Part shown: positions 7,209 to 14,770 of the stretch, in pieces
Position numbering within the stretch: the first letter of the stretch is position 1
How the letters are laid out: every line of letters begins with the position of its first letter
Assembly (NCBI GenBank): GCA_021839095.1
Contig: JAKCBU010000001.1
Span: forward strand, 1 to 26,424
Source: Pseudomonadota bacterium
GTDB taxonomy: Bacteria; Pseudomonadota; Gammaproteobacteria; Acidithiobacillales; Acidithiobacillaceae
Length of the DNA stretch: 26,424 nucleotides
Direction of reading: 5' to 3'
Notes under the pieces: model-generated
What the model saw: the letters and a program-made list of their open reading frames with translations, nothing else
Database searches by the model: none
Told to the model about the DNA's origin: nothing
Program-made: the position numbers and the translations under genes

Positions 7209-7469
7209 ATGGCGCGCGTCAATACAGTTGCCCACGAAACGAATGCCTGGCGTTATCGGTCGCTGACGCCCAAGCTGTTTTTTATCGACGGGCAGGCATT
7301 CTGGCCGATTGTGCTGTTTCTGTTCCATCCGGCGCTCAGCACCGCTGGATTCGTACTGGTCAGCATGGTGATACTGCACTTTGCCGCCGTGCGCGGATAC
7401 GGGCTACCGCAAATCATGGGACGCCTGCGCACGACGATTGGTTCACCGTACCGTTACCGAGAAGATTGA
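7209..7469 (+). CDS. icmT: IcmT/TraK-like small T4SS membrane protein
   Basis: The start is the ATG at 7209 after CAGGAGATTTCT, giving 86 residues, the same length as Legionella IcmT. It carries the IcmT signature: WRYRSLTPKLFFIDGQAFWPIVLFLFH, then a second hydrophobic segment (TAGFVLVSMVILHFAA) and a basic tail. IcmT is an inner-membrane protein needed for Dot/Icm function; TraK is the IncI equivalent and follows TraJ there, as here. The stop is 2 nt before the next start codon. Confidence 0.88.
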   Translation: MARVNTVAHETNAWRYRSLTPKLFFIDGQAFWPIVLFLFHPALSTAGFVLVSMVILHFAAVRGYGLPQIMGRLRTTIGSPYRYRED

Positions 7470-7471
7470 TC

Positions 7472-8140
7472 ATGGCCCGAAAGAAGAAAATCCCCGAAGC
7501 GCTCCCGAAGATTACCGTCCCGGTATTGGCGACGCCCGAAGAAGCGACGATTCATCACGCAAAAACGGACCAGTACGAAATGGTGCTGGTGGACAATGGC
7601 AGCCATGTCCGCCTCGATGTGCGTTTTTCCAAGCATTTGTACCCCGACCTCGCCCGGATTTTGTCCAATCGACGGCCTGACCTCGCGCTGGATATGCTCT
7701 GTAGCGCCCTGATTCTGGCCGGTGACGAAAGGATGGCGCAGCCCTCCGTTCTTTTTGCGACGGCACTGCGGCTACTCCAGGAGGGCACACCAGAAGCGGT
7801 TCATGCCCGCAAGCAGCAATTACGGGTTCTGGCGACGACCGTGGTCGATACGTTTGACCCACGCCCGGCCCCGAAGCATCCGGACATGCAGATTACCGCC
7901 ACCATCATGGCCACCGAGCCGGAAGCACCTGTGGTTACTCCGGGCGCATCGGCACCCTTCACTATCGCGGTCTCCAGGGACGCAGCCCCCAGCCTTTCAG
8001 CAACCCCCGTGGAGTCCGTACCGACTTCCGGGACTTCCCCCACCGTTCCGCCTTCCACCAATATCGAGCGGTTGAAGCGGAATCTTCAGAAAAACCCAGA
8101 GTTGGAGAAAATGATTTATGGCCCTAAAAATAGCAGTTGA
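7472..8140 (+). CDS. ParR-like DNA-binding adaptor candidate, partner of ParM
   Basis: The 222-residue product starts at ATG 7472 with GAGAAG upstream. Residues about 45-75 run as a strand (HVRLDVRFS) and two helices (LYPDLARILSNR, PDLALDMLCSALILAG), which resembles the ribbon-helix-helix core of ParR/StbB proteins. Residues about 125-200 are Pro/Thr/Ser-rich and probably disordered, and the last 22 residues (NIERLKRNLQKNPELEKMIYG) could form a helix. ParR binds centromere repeats with its RHH core and ParM with its C-terminal tail, so the arrangement fits. Its 3' end overlaps parM by 23 bp. The usual order is parM then parR; here it is reversed. No direct family match can be claimed. It is a candidate binder of the repeat array at 2021-2240. 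Confidence 0.5.
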   Translation: MARKKKIPEALPKITVPVLATPEEATIHHAKTDQYEMVLVDNGSHVRLDVRFSKHLYPDLARILSNRRPDLALDMLCSALILAGDERMAQPSVLFATALRLLQEGTPEAVHARKQQLRVLATTVVDTFDPRPAPKHPDMQITATIMATEPEAPVVTPGASAPFTIAVSRDAAPSLSATPVESVPTSGTSPTVPPSTNIERLKRNLQKNPELEKMIYGPKNSS

Positions 8141-9080
8141 CGATGGTTACGGGAATGTCAAAGTGGCGATCCGCCACGAGAACGGCAAGATCAGTACGCA
8201 CATGATCCCGACGCACTTCATACCGGGTGCGCACGCGGGAAACATGAATCCGCAGGATGGAACCTTCGACACCATGGTCATGAAGTCGGGAGGCCACCTG
8301 TTCACGGTCGGGGATGCCAACCGGCATGGCGCTACCGAGTTCGATAATTTTCCATTGCACGCGGCCAATCGCGCCGTGGTGCGCTTCGCCATTGCCCAGG
8401 CGGGCATTGCCGATGATGCCGAGTATGAACTGGCGGTCGGCCTGCCCATTGGCCAGTATTTCGCCGGCGACGCCTACAACGATACCCTCATCGCCGAGAA
8501 AGAGCGGCACCACATGGAGCCGGTGAGCAGTATCACGGCTTCGGAAACCGTGTTGTCCGCGCCTACCGTAGTGCGGTGTTTCCCACAATCGGCCTTGGTG
8601 GCCATGATGGCGATGGATGAAGACCTCGATACCTTTGCAGTGGTGGATATTGGGCACCGCACCACGGATGTGACCGTGCTGTCGGGCGGTCGGGTGGCTT
8701 TTGGCCGCTGTGGCGGACTTATGGACCAGGGCGTGTCTTACGCGCAGAAAAACTTCCGCCGAGCCATTGAAGCGCGTTTCCGGATGAACTTTGAAACCAG
8801 CTTTGAAAAGGCTTTTCGCAGCAAGGAAGTTCGGGTGAGCGGCGCCCGCTACGATGTCACCGAAGAATGGAATACGGCGGTTTCGGCTGCCGCCGAGACC
8901 ATCCGCCAGGCGGTAGAGGAAATCGTGCGCCCGGTTCGGGATCTCGACCAGATTCTGTTGATCGGCGGTGGCGGCTATGTCTTCCACGATGTGCTCAAGG
9001 AAAGCTGGCCGCAGTTGGCGCGTCACGAAAATCCCCTGTACGCCAACGCCATGGTCTGGCTTGACGCCCTGGGGGACTGA
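8118..9080 (+). CDS. parM: ParM/StbA-like actin-family segregation protein
   Basis: The 320-residue product has the same length as R1 ParM and the actin-fold nucleotide motifs: phosphate-1 loop VDDGYGNVK (about 6-14), phosphate-2 VVDIGHRTTDVTVL (about 175-188), and the adenosine motif LLIGGGGYVFHD (about 286-297). ParM polymerises with ATP and pushes ParR-parC complexes apart to segregate plasmids. Overlap with the upstream ParR-like gene implies coupled expression. It is unusual that the gene sits inside a T4SS operon and is followed by two coiled-coil proteins in place of parR. The filament might act in positioning plasmid DNA at the secretion channel as well as in segregation; this second role is conjecture. 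Confidence 0.85.
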   Translation: MALKIAVDDGYGNVKVAIRHENGKISTHMIPTHFIPGAHAGNMNPQDGTFDTMVMKSGGHLFTVGDANRHGATEFDNFPLHAANRAVVRFAIAQAGIADDAEYELAVGLPIGQYFAGDAYNDTLIAEKERHHMEPVSSITASETVLSAPTVVRCFPQSALVAMMAMDEDLDTFAVVDIGHRTTDVTVLSGGRVAFGRCGGLMDQGVSYAQKNFRRAIEARFRMNFETSFEKAFRSKEVRVSGARYDVTEEWNTAVSAAAETIRQAVEEIVRPVRDLDQILLIGGGGYVFHDVLKESWPQLARHENPLYANAMVWLDALGD

Positions 9081-9084
9081 CACC

Positions 9085-9696
9085 ATGGCTGAATCCGCCG
9101 TACCGTCCAAGTCCGGGGATGGGACCGATTGGGTTGTGCCGGCCCAGACCGAGCTGGACTTTGACGAAGCCGCGCGCGCTGCCGAACAGGCCACCCGTGC
9201 GGTGGTACTGGGGTTCCGGGAAGTCCTGTTCCAGCGTGGACAGCGCCATGCAGACCATCTCACCCGCACCTACGAAGATGCGGCCGCCACGCTACAGAAA
9301 GCCATCGAGCAGGAAGCCAAGCGGATCAGCGATGAATTCCGGCGCTTCGGTGACGAGGTGATTACCCACCTGGAAGAAAAGCGGGTCAGCCTCGAACACG
9401 ACACCCGTCAGATCACCAATGACATCAACAATCTCCATGCGGAAGTCAAAAAGCGGACTCAGGAACTGAAAACCGCGACGGAGGAATGGGAGAACCAGCA
9501 CAAGCGCACGTTTCAGGGACTCGACAAGTTCCAGAAGGAGTATCGGGACATGATCGCGCAGATGGATAGCGCCACGGCGCGGATGGATAAGATTGTCGAG
9601 GGTACGAAGCATCCTTCTGTCCTGTCGGTGGTGAGCGTCTTTTTAGGGAGCGCATTGGGTGCTGCCTTGGCGGGCTTTCTGGTGTTTCACGCTTAG
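9085..9696 (+). CDS. Tail-anchored coiled-coil membrane protein
   Basis: The start is the ATG at 9085, 4 nt after the parM stop; an in-frame codon at 8968 lies inside parM and is unlikely. The 203-residue product is charged and helical from about 25 to 175 with heptad-like spacing (IEQEAKRISDEFRRFGDEV, EVKKRTQELKTATEEWENQ), and ends with one hydrophobic segment of about 22 residues (SVVSVFLGSALGAALAGFLVF) and HA. This makes a C-terminally anchored rod in the inner membrane facing the cytoplasm. I do not recognise a family. Placement after parM suggests it could anchor or organise ParM filaments or plasmid at the membrane; this is inference from position only. Confidence 0.75.
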   Translation: MAESAVPSKSGDGTDWVVPAQTELDFDEAARAAEQATRAVVLGFREVLFQRGQRHADHLTRTYEDAAATLQKAIEQEAKRISDEFRRFGDEVITHLEEKRVSLEHDTRQITNDINNLHAEVKKRTQELKTATEEWENQHKRTFQGLDKFQKEYRDMIAQMDSATARMDKIVEGTKHPSVLSVVSVFLGSALGAALAGFLVFHA

Positions 9697-9702
9697 GAGT
9701 CC

Positions 9703-10863
9703 ATGATGAATACGACCGAGCATCAGGCGGCGGCTTTCCGCGATGACGCGGAGAAGTTTCGGGAAAAAATCCAGCGGGCGATGCAGGAATCTCACGTCGA
9801 TACCTGGACGGCAGACCGCATGATCTATGTGGTGGATTACCTCGACACCCTCCTGCAAGGTTTTTTCGCCTTCCAGAATGTACTCTGGGACCGTTTCGGA
9901 AAAAACGGCGATTTACTGGCGCAGCATGTCGGGAATGTTCTCGAAATGCGACTTAAATACGTCCAGCAGACTGCAGAGAAAGCGGCGGAAAACTCCCAGA
10001 AAAAAGTCGATGATTGGATTGATGCCCAGAAGTCACTCCCCGATGAAGTGCGTAAAGCCGTGAAGGATTTGCCGAGAGTATGGGCAAAGGAGCACATCCA
10101 GGAGGCCCTGGAGCAGGCGTTGCCGGACGCCCTCCAGGACTTTCAGGAACGCATCCGTCACCATCCGGCGGCGCTGGATGCACTGATTCCGGTCTGGGAT
10201 GAGCAACTGACCAAGGCGCTGCAAGACTGGCTGCCCAAAGCCGCGCAGACCGGCCTGCAACATCTTCAGGAGGATGCGGACTTGCGCGCGGATCTGGAAA
10301 TGATCGGGCAGGCGCAGGCCCGCGCCGTGCTGGAAAAAGTCGATCTCTCAGGCCCGTGGCAACGTGCCATGAAGGACCTGCTCGACAGTGAGAGTGTCGT
10401 CGGGAAGAAGCAGGTTAAGGCGATACGCGAATCCCTGGCACCGCAGATGACGGAACTGTTCCAGAAAACCGTGGCCAACCTGACGGAGAACGCTCTTGAG
10501 CAACATCTGGTGGATGGCCTGCGATCCGCGCTGAACCGCACCGTAGAGGACGCCATGCCGGATCTGCTTGGGCAGTCCATCGAGCCTGCCATCGGCAATG
10601 TGATCCGCGCGTATTTTCTCAAAAATCCGATCGACCGGTCATTGGTGGATTCGACGGAAAAGCTGCATCGCAAGCTGATTCGCACCGAAGAACGCCTCGA
10701 CGCCATGCAGCAGGCGGAATCCGAACGCGGCGACCAGATCCACACCCAGCTCGCAACGCTCGCAGAGTCCGTACAGGGCCTCAACGCGGAAGTCGCCGCG
10801 AGCGAGCGGCGCATCATGGCGGTGATTCGTCAGATGCTGGAAGGCGGTGAGGTTACCGCCTGA
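9703..10863 (+). CDS. Large coiled-coil protein, function unknown
   Basis: The 386-residue product starts 6 nt after the previous stop with TAGGAG overlapping that stop; ATG at 9706 is an alternative. It is almost entirely predicted helix, rich in Q, E, A and L, with coiled-coil-like stretches at about 70-110 and 310-365 (EKLHRKLIRTEERLDAMQQ). There is no signal peptide or membrane segment, so it is cytoplasmic. No known family comes to mind. It is the last gene of the tight cluster starting at dotD and may act with the membrane-anchored coiled coil before it. Confidence 0.75.
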   Translation: MMNTTEHQAAAFRDDAEKFREKIQRAMQESHVDTWTADRMIYVVDYLDTLLQGFFAFQNVLWDRFGKNGDLLAQHVGNVLEMRLKYVQQTAEKAAENSQKKVDDWIDAQKSLPDEVRKAVKDLPRVWAKEHIQEALEQALPDALQDFQERIRHHPAALDALIPVWDEQLTKALQDWLPKAAQTGLQHLQEDADLRADLEMIGQAQARAVLEKVDLSGPWQRAMKDLLDSESVVGKKQVKAIRESLAPQMTELFQKTVANLTENALEQHLVDGLRSALNRTVEDAMPDLLGQSIEPAIGNVIRAYFLKNPIDRSLVDSTEKLHRKLIRTEERLDAMQQAESERGDQIHTQLATLAESVQGLNAEVAASERRIMAVIRQMLEGGEVTA

Positions 10864-10879
10864 ATTTAGCACCCCCCCC

Positions 10880-10893
10880 ATGTGGTGCCACAT
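10880..10893. promoter_or_regulatory. Short palindrome upstream of the thiol protein gene
   Basis: ATGTGG-TG-CCACAT is a perfect inverted repeat with 6-bp arms, 31 nt before the next start codon, in the 60-nt gap after the coiled-coil gene. It could be an operator. It has no T run, so it is not a typical terminator. Confidence 0.35.
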
Positions 10894-10923
10894 AGAGCAC
10901 TCTAGTTGCTACAGGAGAGAAGC

Positions 10924-11583
10924 ATGATCCGCGCGTTTTCCCGCTCTGCCCGGACACTGGGTTTGGGCCTTGTCCTCACCCTGGGTTCCGCATCCGCCTG
11001 GGCCGCAGCATCTCCGATCTTCCCCGTTGCGGGTAGTCATACGGCGGTACTCAGTGCCGCGTCCTGGCAGATGGTGCGCGACGCGCCGGATGGTTTTGTT
11101 CTGGGCCACCCCAAAGCACTGCGACTGACGGTATTCCTCGATCCCAACTGTAGCGTGTGCCATCGCTTTTACGAAGAATTGCAGCCGCTGATTCGCGCGG
11201 GGAAGGTTTCCGTGCGGGTACTACCGGTCGGTGTCATCAAGCCCACGAGCCTTGGCAAATCCGCGCATATTGAGTTGCCGTTTTTTGATCCCGCCCTGCA
11301 CCAAACGCCGGCCCATCTGTTGGCTGTCAACGAGGGGGGCTTCCAAAAAGGCGACGTAGGGGGTCATATTTCGCCGGTAAAGAATCCTGGAGCCATGAGT
11401 GTGGTCAAGGAGCACAATATGGTTTTGGAGCGCCTGACGGCCTTGTATGCCGGGTTCCCGCGTGGACGGCTGGAAACGCCAGTCGTCATATTCACCAAAG
11501 CGGGGCAGAATCAGGTGATTTTTGGGGCACCGCCCAAGGGCGCTGCGGCGTTGGTACGGGATATTTCCCGACCCGATGGTTAA
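10924..11583 (+). CDS. Periplasmic DsbC/DsbG-like (TrbB-like) thiol-disulfide protein
   Basis: The ATG at 10924 (AGGAGAG upstream) is preferred to a TTG at 10906. The 219-residue product has a signal peptide ending near ASAWA-A (about residue 27), then a thioredoxin-fold domain with FLDPNCSVCHRFYEEL containing a CxxC (CSVC) active site. The cis-proline region is probably TPVVIF near the C-terminus. DsbC/DsbG proteins shuffle disulfides in the periplasm, and IncI plasmids encode TrbB of this type for pilus and T4SS proteins. Several exported proteins in this window contain cysteines (19539-20294, 17763-19052), which are likely clients. There is no obvious dimerisation domain as long as in DsbC. 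Confidence 0.8.
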   Translation: MIRAFSRSARTLGLGLVLTLGSASAWAAASPIFPVAGSHTAVLSAASWQMVRDAPDGFVLGHPKALRLTVFLDPNCSVCHRFYEELQPLIRAGKVSVRVLPVGVIKPTSLGKSAHIELPFFDPALHQTPAHLLAVNEGGFQKGDVGGHISPVKNPGAMSVVKEHNMVLERLTALYAGFPRGRLETPVVIFTKAGQNQVIFGAPPKGAAALVRDISRPDG

Positions 11584-11613
11584 ATCGATACATTTTGCAA
11601 AGGAGAAGCACAG

Positions 11614-11889
11614 ATGAAAAAAAGCGACATCATTCAGGGAATTGCCCAGCAGTCGAACCTACCAAAAACCGTGACGGAAGAAGCCTTCGATGCGGTAATG
11701 ACCTTCCTGAAAACCAAACTCGCGGAAGGCGAGACCATCCCTTTAGGGAATTTGGGTCGGTTGATGGTCCATGAGCGTGCCGCCCGCAATGGACGTAACC
11801 CCAGTACGGGCGAGGCCATACAGATCCCGGCCCGCAAGACCGTGGTATTCAAGGTCGGCAAGGCATTGAGCGACGCATTGAACGTCTGA
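11614..11889 (+). CDS. HU/IHF-family nucleoid protein
   Basis: The 91-residue product has the HU length and pattern: MKKSDIIQGIAQQ at the start, the GNLGRLMVHERAARNGRNP arm region and the IPARKTVVFKVGKALSDAL end. HU and IHF bend DNA and help assemble replication origins and relaxosomes. An element-borne copy could act on the phased array or oriT region upstream of the relaxase. The start has AAAGGAG 8 nt upstream. It lies 30 nt after the thiol protein, probably on the same transcript. Confidence 0.95.
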   Translation: MKKSDIIQGIAQQSNLPKTVTEEAFDAVMTFLKTKLAEGETIPLGNLGRLMVHERAARNGRNPSTGEAIQIPARKTVVFKVGKALSDALNV

Positions 11890-11951
11890 ACCGGTGAACT
11901 GGCAGTAGTTGCGTCCACTGAAGAGGGGGCAATCAGGAGTAACAATCTACA

Positions 11952-12134
11952 TCACGAGATGGTTTTGGGGCCAACACGCAAAGGGATGTCAGCGCTTTCT
12001 GTGGTCCAGTCGATGATGGAATCAGAGCCGTATAAATCGACCGGTTTACTGTGCATTTTTGACGTTGGCCAAAGTTCCAAATCGTTTGTACGAAGGATTA
12101 GTGCATTACGAACAACTTCATCAGGAGAATAATC
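11952..12134 (-). pseudogene. Possible remnant of a foreign gene, antisense
   Basis: On the minus strand, an open frame ending at 11952 reads like the C-terminus of a real protein (DEVVRNALILRTNDLELW, PVDLYGSDSIIDW, DIPLRVGPKTIS). Its codons have many A/T third positions, unlike the GC-rich genes on either side. There is no credible start: upstream it runs into the sense gene at 12135. I read it as a gene fragment left by an insertion or deletion, but chance is possible. The stretch 11890-12134 otherwise holds only the ribosome binding site of the next gene. Confidence 0.3.
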
Positions 12135-12386
12135 ATGTTTGGATTTGGAGAACGTCAGGAAGCGATGAGCGCCACCTGCCCAAGCTGTAATACCGCTATG
12201 GAAGACAAGGGGGCGCACGGCCTGCGCATGGGTGGATTAACCGGACTGGGCGGTGCGGCACTGGGCATGATCGGTGGCCAACTCGCGGATGATGGCGAAG
12301 AAGCCTTCGAGAAAAAACTGGCGGTACAGGTCTTTGTGTGTCCGCAGTGTCAGGAGGTTTCGTTCAAGTATCGGGGAGGGTTGTGA
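12135..12386 (+). CDS. Small protein: zinc ribbon interrupted by glycine-rich hydrophobic segment
   Basis: The 83-residue product has CPSC at about 15-18 and CPQC at about 73-76, together a C4 zinc-ribbon pattern. Between them lies a glycine-rich hydrophobic stretch (GLRMGGLTGLGGAALGMIGGQLADD, about 31-54), split here by family-type glycine spacing. The start has CAGGAG upstream. The next gene, a glycine-zipper lipoprotein, starts 2 nt after the stop, so they are probably coupled. No function can be assigned. Confidence 0.75.
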   Translation: MFGFGERQEAMSATCPSCNTAMEDKGAHGLRMGGLTGLGGAALGMIGGQLADDGEEAFEKKLAVQVFVCPQCQEVSFKYRGGL

Positions 12387-12388
12387 GC

Positions 12389-12781
12389 ATGTTGAGAAAA
12401 CTGGCAGTCGCTGCAGTATGGATTGCGCCTCTGGCTCTGTCCGGTTGCGCCAATGGTCCTTATGGTTCTGGGTACGGTTATGGCGGGAATGGTTACGGCT
12501 ACAACACGCCCACCACCAGCAGCACCACAACCGATACGGCAGGCGGCGCGGTACTGGGTGCGATTGCCGGCGCAGTCATTGGCAACCAGACCGGAAGCCC
12601 CCTGGCGGGAGCCGCCATTGGTGCAGGTCTCGGGGGAGCCACCGGGTATGCCATCGGTCGCAACGGGAATCAGGAGGCCCCCGCGCAACCAGCGCCTGCG
12701 CCGTGCCCTCCCGGCTATAGCTGCGCACCGCAAACTCCGCCCCCGCCCTGCCCGCCTGGTTATAATTGCACGCCCCAGTGA
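12389..12781 (+). CDS. Glycine-zipper outer-membrane lipoprotein
   Basis: ATG 12389 lies 2 nt after the preceding stop. The 130-residue product has a lipoprotein signal (LALSGC, C20), a Gly/Tyr-rich stretch (residues about 22-42), then a glycine-zipper domain of the 17-kDa antigen/SlyB type (GGAVLGAIAGAVIGNQTGSPLAG and following, about 52-92). The tail carries two copies of a CPPGY(S/N)C(A/T)PQ motif. SlyB-like proteins sit in the outer membrane; the specific role is unknown. The cysteines in the tail could be substrates of the thiol protein encoded at 10924. Confidence 0.8.
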   Translation: MLRKLAVAAVWIAPLALSGCANGPYGSGYGYGGNGYGYNTPTTSSTTTDTAGGAVLGAIAGAVIGNQTGSPLAGAAIGAGLGGATGYAIGRNGNQEAPAQPAPAPCPPGYSCAPQTPPPPCPPGYNCTPQ

Positions 12782-12801
12782 TCCGATAAAGGAACCTCAC
12801 C

Positions 12802-13503
12802 ATGCGCGGAACCATTTTAAGTTTTTCCGGACAGGACGGGATCGTCAGTTGTGCGGGCACTCAGTATCCCTTTTCGCTCGCTTGCTGGAAAAGCGACACA
12901 CCCCCAGCGCCCGGGCAAAGCGTAGAGTTCACCCTGGAGGGCACCGAGATTGCCACCGTCAGGCTGGTAGATACCGCCCAGATGGTGGAGGAAAAGGCCA
13001 AGGTCTATCTGGAACAGGCCAGGCACTTCGGCGGCAAAACCTACGCTTCTGCAGGCAAAGGCGTCACTTTGGGCTATGGGGTGTTCGCCCTGCTCGCGTT
13101 GTTCGCGGACACCATCCGCAATGTACCGATCACGTTGTCCGGCCTGGCCAACGGGCTGTCCATCAGCACCTTTGTTGATCAAAGCGGCATCAATGGCGGT
13201 TTCGGGTTCCTGATGGTTCTGTTGGCCATCCTGAGCATCGCCGTACCGGTATTCTGGCCGCGTCCTGCAGCGTCTCTGGCCTATACCCTGCCCCTGATCG
13301 TGACCTTCATTGGTCTTTACAACCTGTACTCCGCCGTCTCGGCCGTCTCGGACTTCGCCGGAGCCTTTGATGTCCATGCCCGATCCTCCATCAATGGTCA
13401 TGCTTTCGACATGATCACGCTCTGGTTCTGGGTCATGTTTTTCGCGGCCATCTACCTCGCGGTCACGGGGGGGTGGCGTTATCGTCAAAACCAGCGGGGC
13501 TGA
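12802..13503 (+). CDS. Membrane protein with N-terminal OB-fold (cold-shock-like) domain
   Basis: The 233-residue product begins MRGTILSFSGQDGIVS and continues as beta-rich sequence to about residue 58 (GQSVEFTLEGTEIATVRLV), like the cold-shock-type OB domain found in front of membrane domains in several small families. Residues about 88-228 hold around four hydrophobic segments (for example GYGVFALLALFA, GFLMVLLAILSIAVPVFW, LPLIVTFIGLYNLY, MITLWFWVMFFAAIYLAV). The start has AAAGGAACC upstream. It follows the lipoprotein by 20 nt. Function unknown; a role in the transfer region is guesswork. Confidence 0.7.
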   Translation: MRGTILSFSGQDGIVSCAGTQYPFSLACWKSDTPPAPGQSVEFTLEGTEIATVRLVDTAQMVEEKAKVYLEQARHFGGKTYASAGKGVTLGYGVFALLALFADTIRNVPITLSGLANGLSISTFVDQSGINGGFGFLMVLLAILSIAVPVFWPRPAASLAYTLPLIVTFIGLYNLYSAVSAVSDFAGAFDVHARSSINGHAFDMITLWFWVMFFAAIYLAVTGGWRYRQNQRG

Positions 13504-13540
13504 CCCCGCTGCCTGTACCCATAATAAGGAGAAGTTCGCA

Positions 13541-14344
13541 ATGAAGTCACCGCAAACCCAACAAACCCCACCCTGGCGCCTCATGGTTGCCCTATGCATC
13601 ACGGCAGGACTCGCCGGGTGTGGATCATCCCATCATCACAGCGCGGCATCCTCCAGCGCCGCCACGCCGCCACCCCCCGCTGCAAGCGCGCCCAGCAGTA
13701 CGCCACCGCCTGCGCCCAAGCCCGCAGCACCCAAGGCCGCCGCGTATACCCAGCCCGACTGGACGACGCCGACGAGCGACTATATACCGCTGCGCGACAC
13801 CAATGATGTGATGTTCTACTACTATGCGAATACCGGTGTCAGTCCGAACTACAAGACCATTGCATCCAACTTTGATCGGCATTATATGGACACCACCGAT
13901 GTGTTCACCAAACACAAGATCATCAAGGAGATCCGGCCTATCGTGGATCGCAAAATTGCGACAGCCAAGGCGCATCCCTATGTGTACTGGCCGATGTACG
14001 GAATGAGCCTCGGCACGTACTCTTTCAAGCGCCACGGATTTCCCATGCAGGGCACCATGCTGCTCGGCGGCGGGTATGTTCGATATACAAGCTGGCGTTA
14101 TGAATATTTCTCCGTGGTACTGCGCAACACCCAGGATTTCCAATTCCTGACCGTGAAAAACCGGAAGCTCGCCGAAAAGATCGAGCACTGGCTTTCATCG
14201 GGGCAGAATGTTTATGTGCGGCCTTACCTGTTTGTGAACGGTGCCAGCCTCGATCATCGCCGGGTCAAAGCGGTTGCGACCAAGATCGAGATTTTCGGGC
14301 CGCAAAAACAGCTTCTGATGACCTACACCCCGCCTCACGCCTGA
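13541..14344 (+). CDS. Lipoprotein of unknown function with Pro/Ala linker
   Basis: The 267-residue product has a lipoprotein signal with lipobox LAGC (C27), then a His/Ser/Pro/Ala-rich linker to about residue 70, then a globular domain rich in aromatics (VMFYYYANTGVSPNY, YVYWPMYGMSLGTYSFKRHGFPM). The globular part looks conserved and mixed alpha/beta but I cannot name a family. It is predicted to be anchored in the outer membrane. AAGGAG precedes the ATG. A 12-bp hairpin follows 11 nt after the stop and may end the transcript. Confidence 0.75.
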   Translation: MKSPQTQQTPPWRLMVALCITAGLAGCGSSHHHSAASSSAATPPPPAASAPSSTPPPAPKPAAPKAAAYTQPDWTTPTSDYIPLRDTNDVMFYYYANTGVSPNYKTIASNFDRHYMDTTDVFTKHKIIKEIRPIVDRKIATAKAHPYVYWPMYGMSLGTYSFKRHGFPMQGTMLLGGGYVRYTSWRYEYFSVVLRNTQDFQFLTVKNRKLAEKIEHWLSSGQNVYVRPYLFVNGASLDHRRVKAVATKIEIFGPQKQLLMTYTPPHA

Positions 14345-14354
14345 CACCGCCCAG

Positions 14355-14383
14355 CGGTTATCCACACAATCTGTGGGTAACCG
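14355..14383. promoter_or_regulatory. Hairpin containing a perfect DnaA box
   Basis: CGGTTATCCACA and TGTGGGTAACCG form a 12-bp stem with one G-T pair around the loop CAATC. The left arm contains TTATCCACA (14358-14366), a perfect DnaA box, and the right arm a one-mismatch box on the other strand. The hairpin could also end transcription of the lipoprotein gene, with a weak TTTTGTTT downstream. Confidence 0.5.
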
Positions 14384-14398
14384 TCCTCATAATTTTGT

Positions 14399-14446
14399 TT
14401 GGGCGTTGGATTACAATAAGATTGGCGCAGCGCCCAATTTTTGGGC
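14399..14446. promoter_or_regulatory. Nested palindromes upstream of the zinc-ribbon gene
   Basis: Three overlapping inverted repeats are visible: TTGGGCG/CGCCCAA (14399-14437), GGCGC-A-GCGCC (14424-14434) and GCCCAA-TTT-TTGGGC (14432-14446). They lie directly upstream of a small putative DNA-binding protein gene and could be its operator or part of an origin. Confidence 0.4.
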
Positions 14447-14470
14447 ATCCCAAGAGCGTACTGGAATATC

Positions 14471-14668
14471 ATGCAATGTCCCCAATGTAAGGGTGCCACC
14501 CATGTGCTGACGAGTCGTTTCCGCAATGGCAAGCACACCACCAACCGGCGGCGGGAGTGCCTGAAGTGTGGCTATCGGTTCACCACCATAGAACTGATCA
14601 TACCGTCCGGAATCAAAATTGACCCGGAGGATCTGTTACGGGGTCTGGAACCGCAGGATGAGGCGTAA
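14471..14668 (+). CDS. Short NrdR-type zinc-ribbon protein without ATP-cone
   Basis: The start is set at ATG 14471 because the family signature begins there: MQCPQC, then RRRECLKCGYRFTTIE, close to the NrdR zinc ribbon. NrdR repressors are about 150 residues with an ATP-cone; this protein is 65 residues and ends after the ribbon, so it cannot sense nucleotides in the NrdR way. Phage Ogr/Delta activators have a comparable small zinc finger and are an alternative. It is likely a DNA-binding regulator; the palindromes just upstream are possible targets. An intrinsic terminator follows. Confidence 0.7.
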   Translation: MQCPQCKGATHVLTSRFRNGKHTTNRRRECLKCGYRFTTIELIIPSGIKIDPEDLLRGLEPQDEA

Positions 14669-14720
14669 ACGTCCGGTTCAGGACCGCCCCGTGTGCAATC
14701 TGTCACTCCCGCACAAAAGC

Positions 14721-14747
14721 AAAAGGCCCGAAGTAACGGGCCTTTTT
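14721..14747. terminator. Bidirectional intrinsic terminator between converging transcripts
   Basis: AAAGGCCCG and CGGGCCTTT form a perfect 9-bp stem around AAGTAA, with T residues after it on the plus strand and A residues before it. It lies between the plus-strand zinc-ribbon gene and the 3' end of the minus-strand dotA operon, so it can stop both. Confidence 0.88.
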
Positions 14748-14770
14748 CGACAGGGGAAATAGGTGACGGG

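Noticed and set aside
8124..9269. Minus-strand 381-codon frame opposite parM
   Set aside because: ParM has all three actin-fold motifs on the plus strand; the opposite frame has none.
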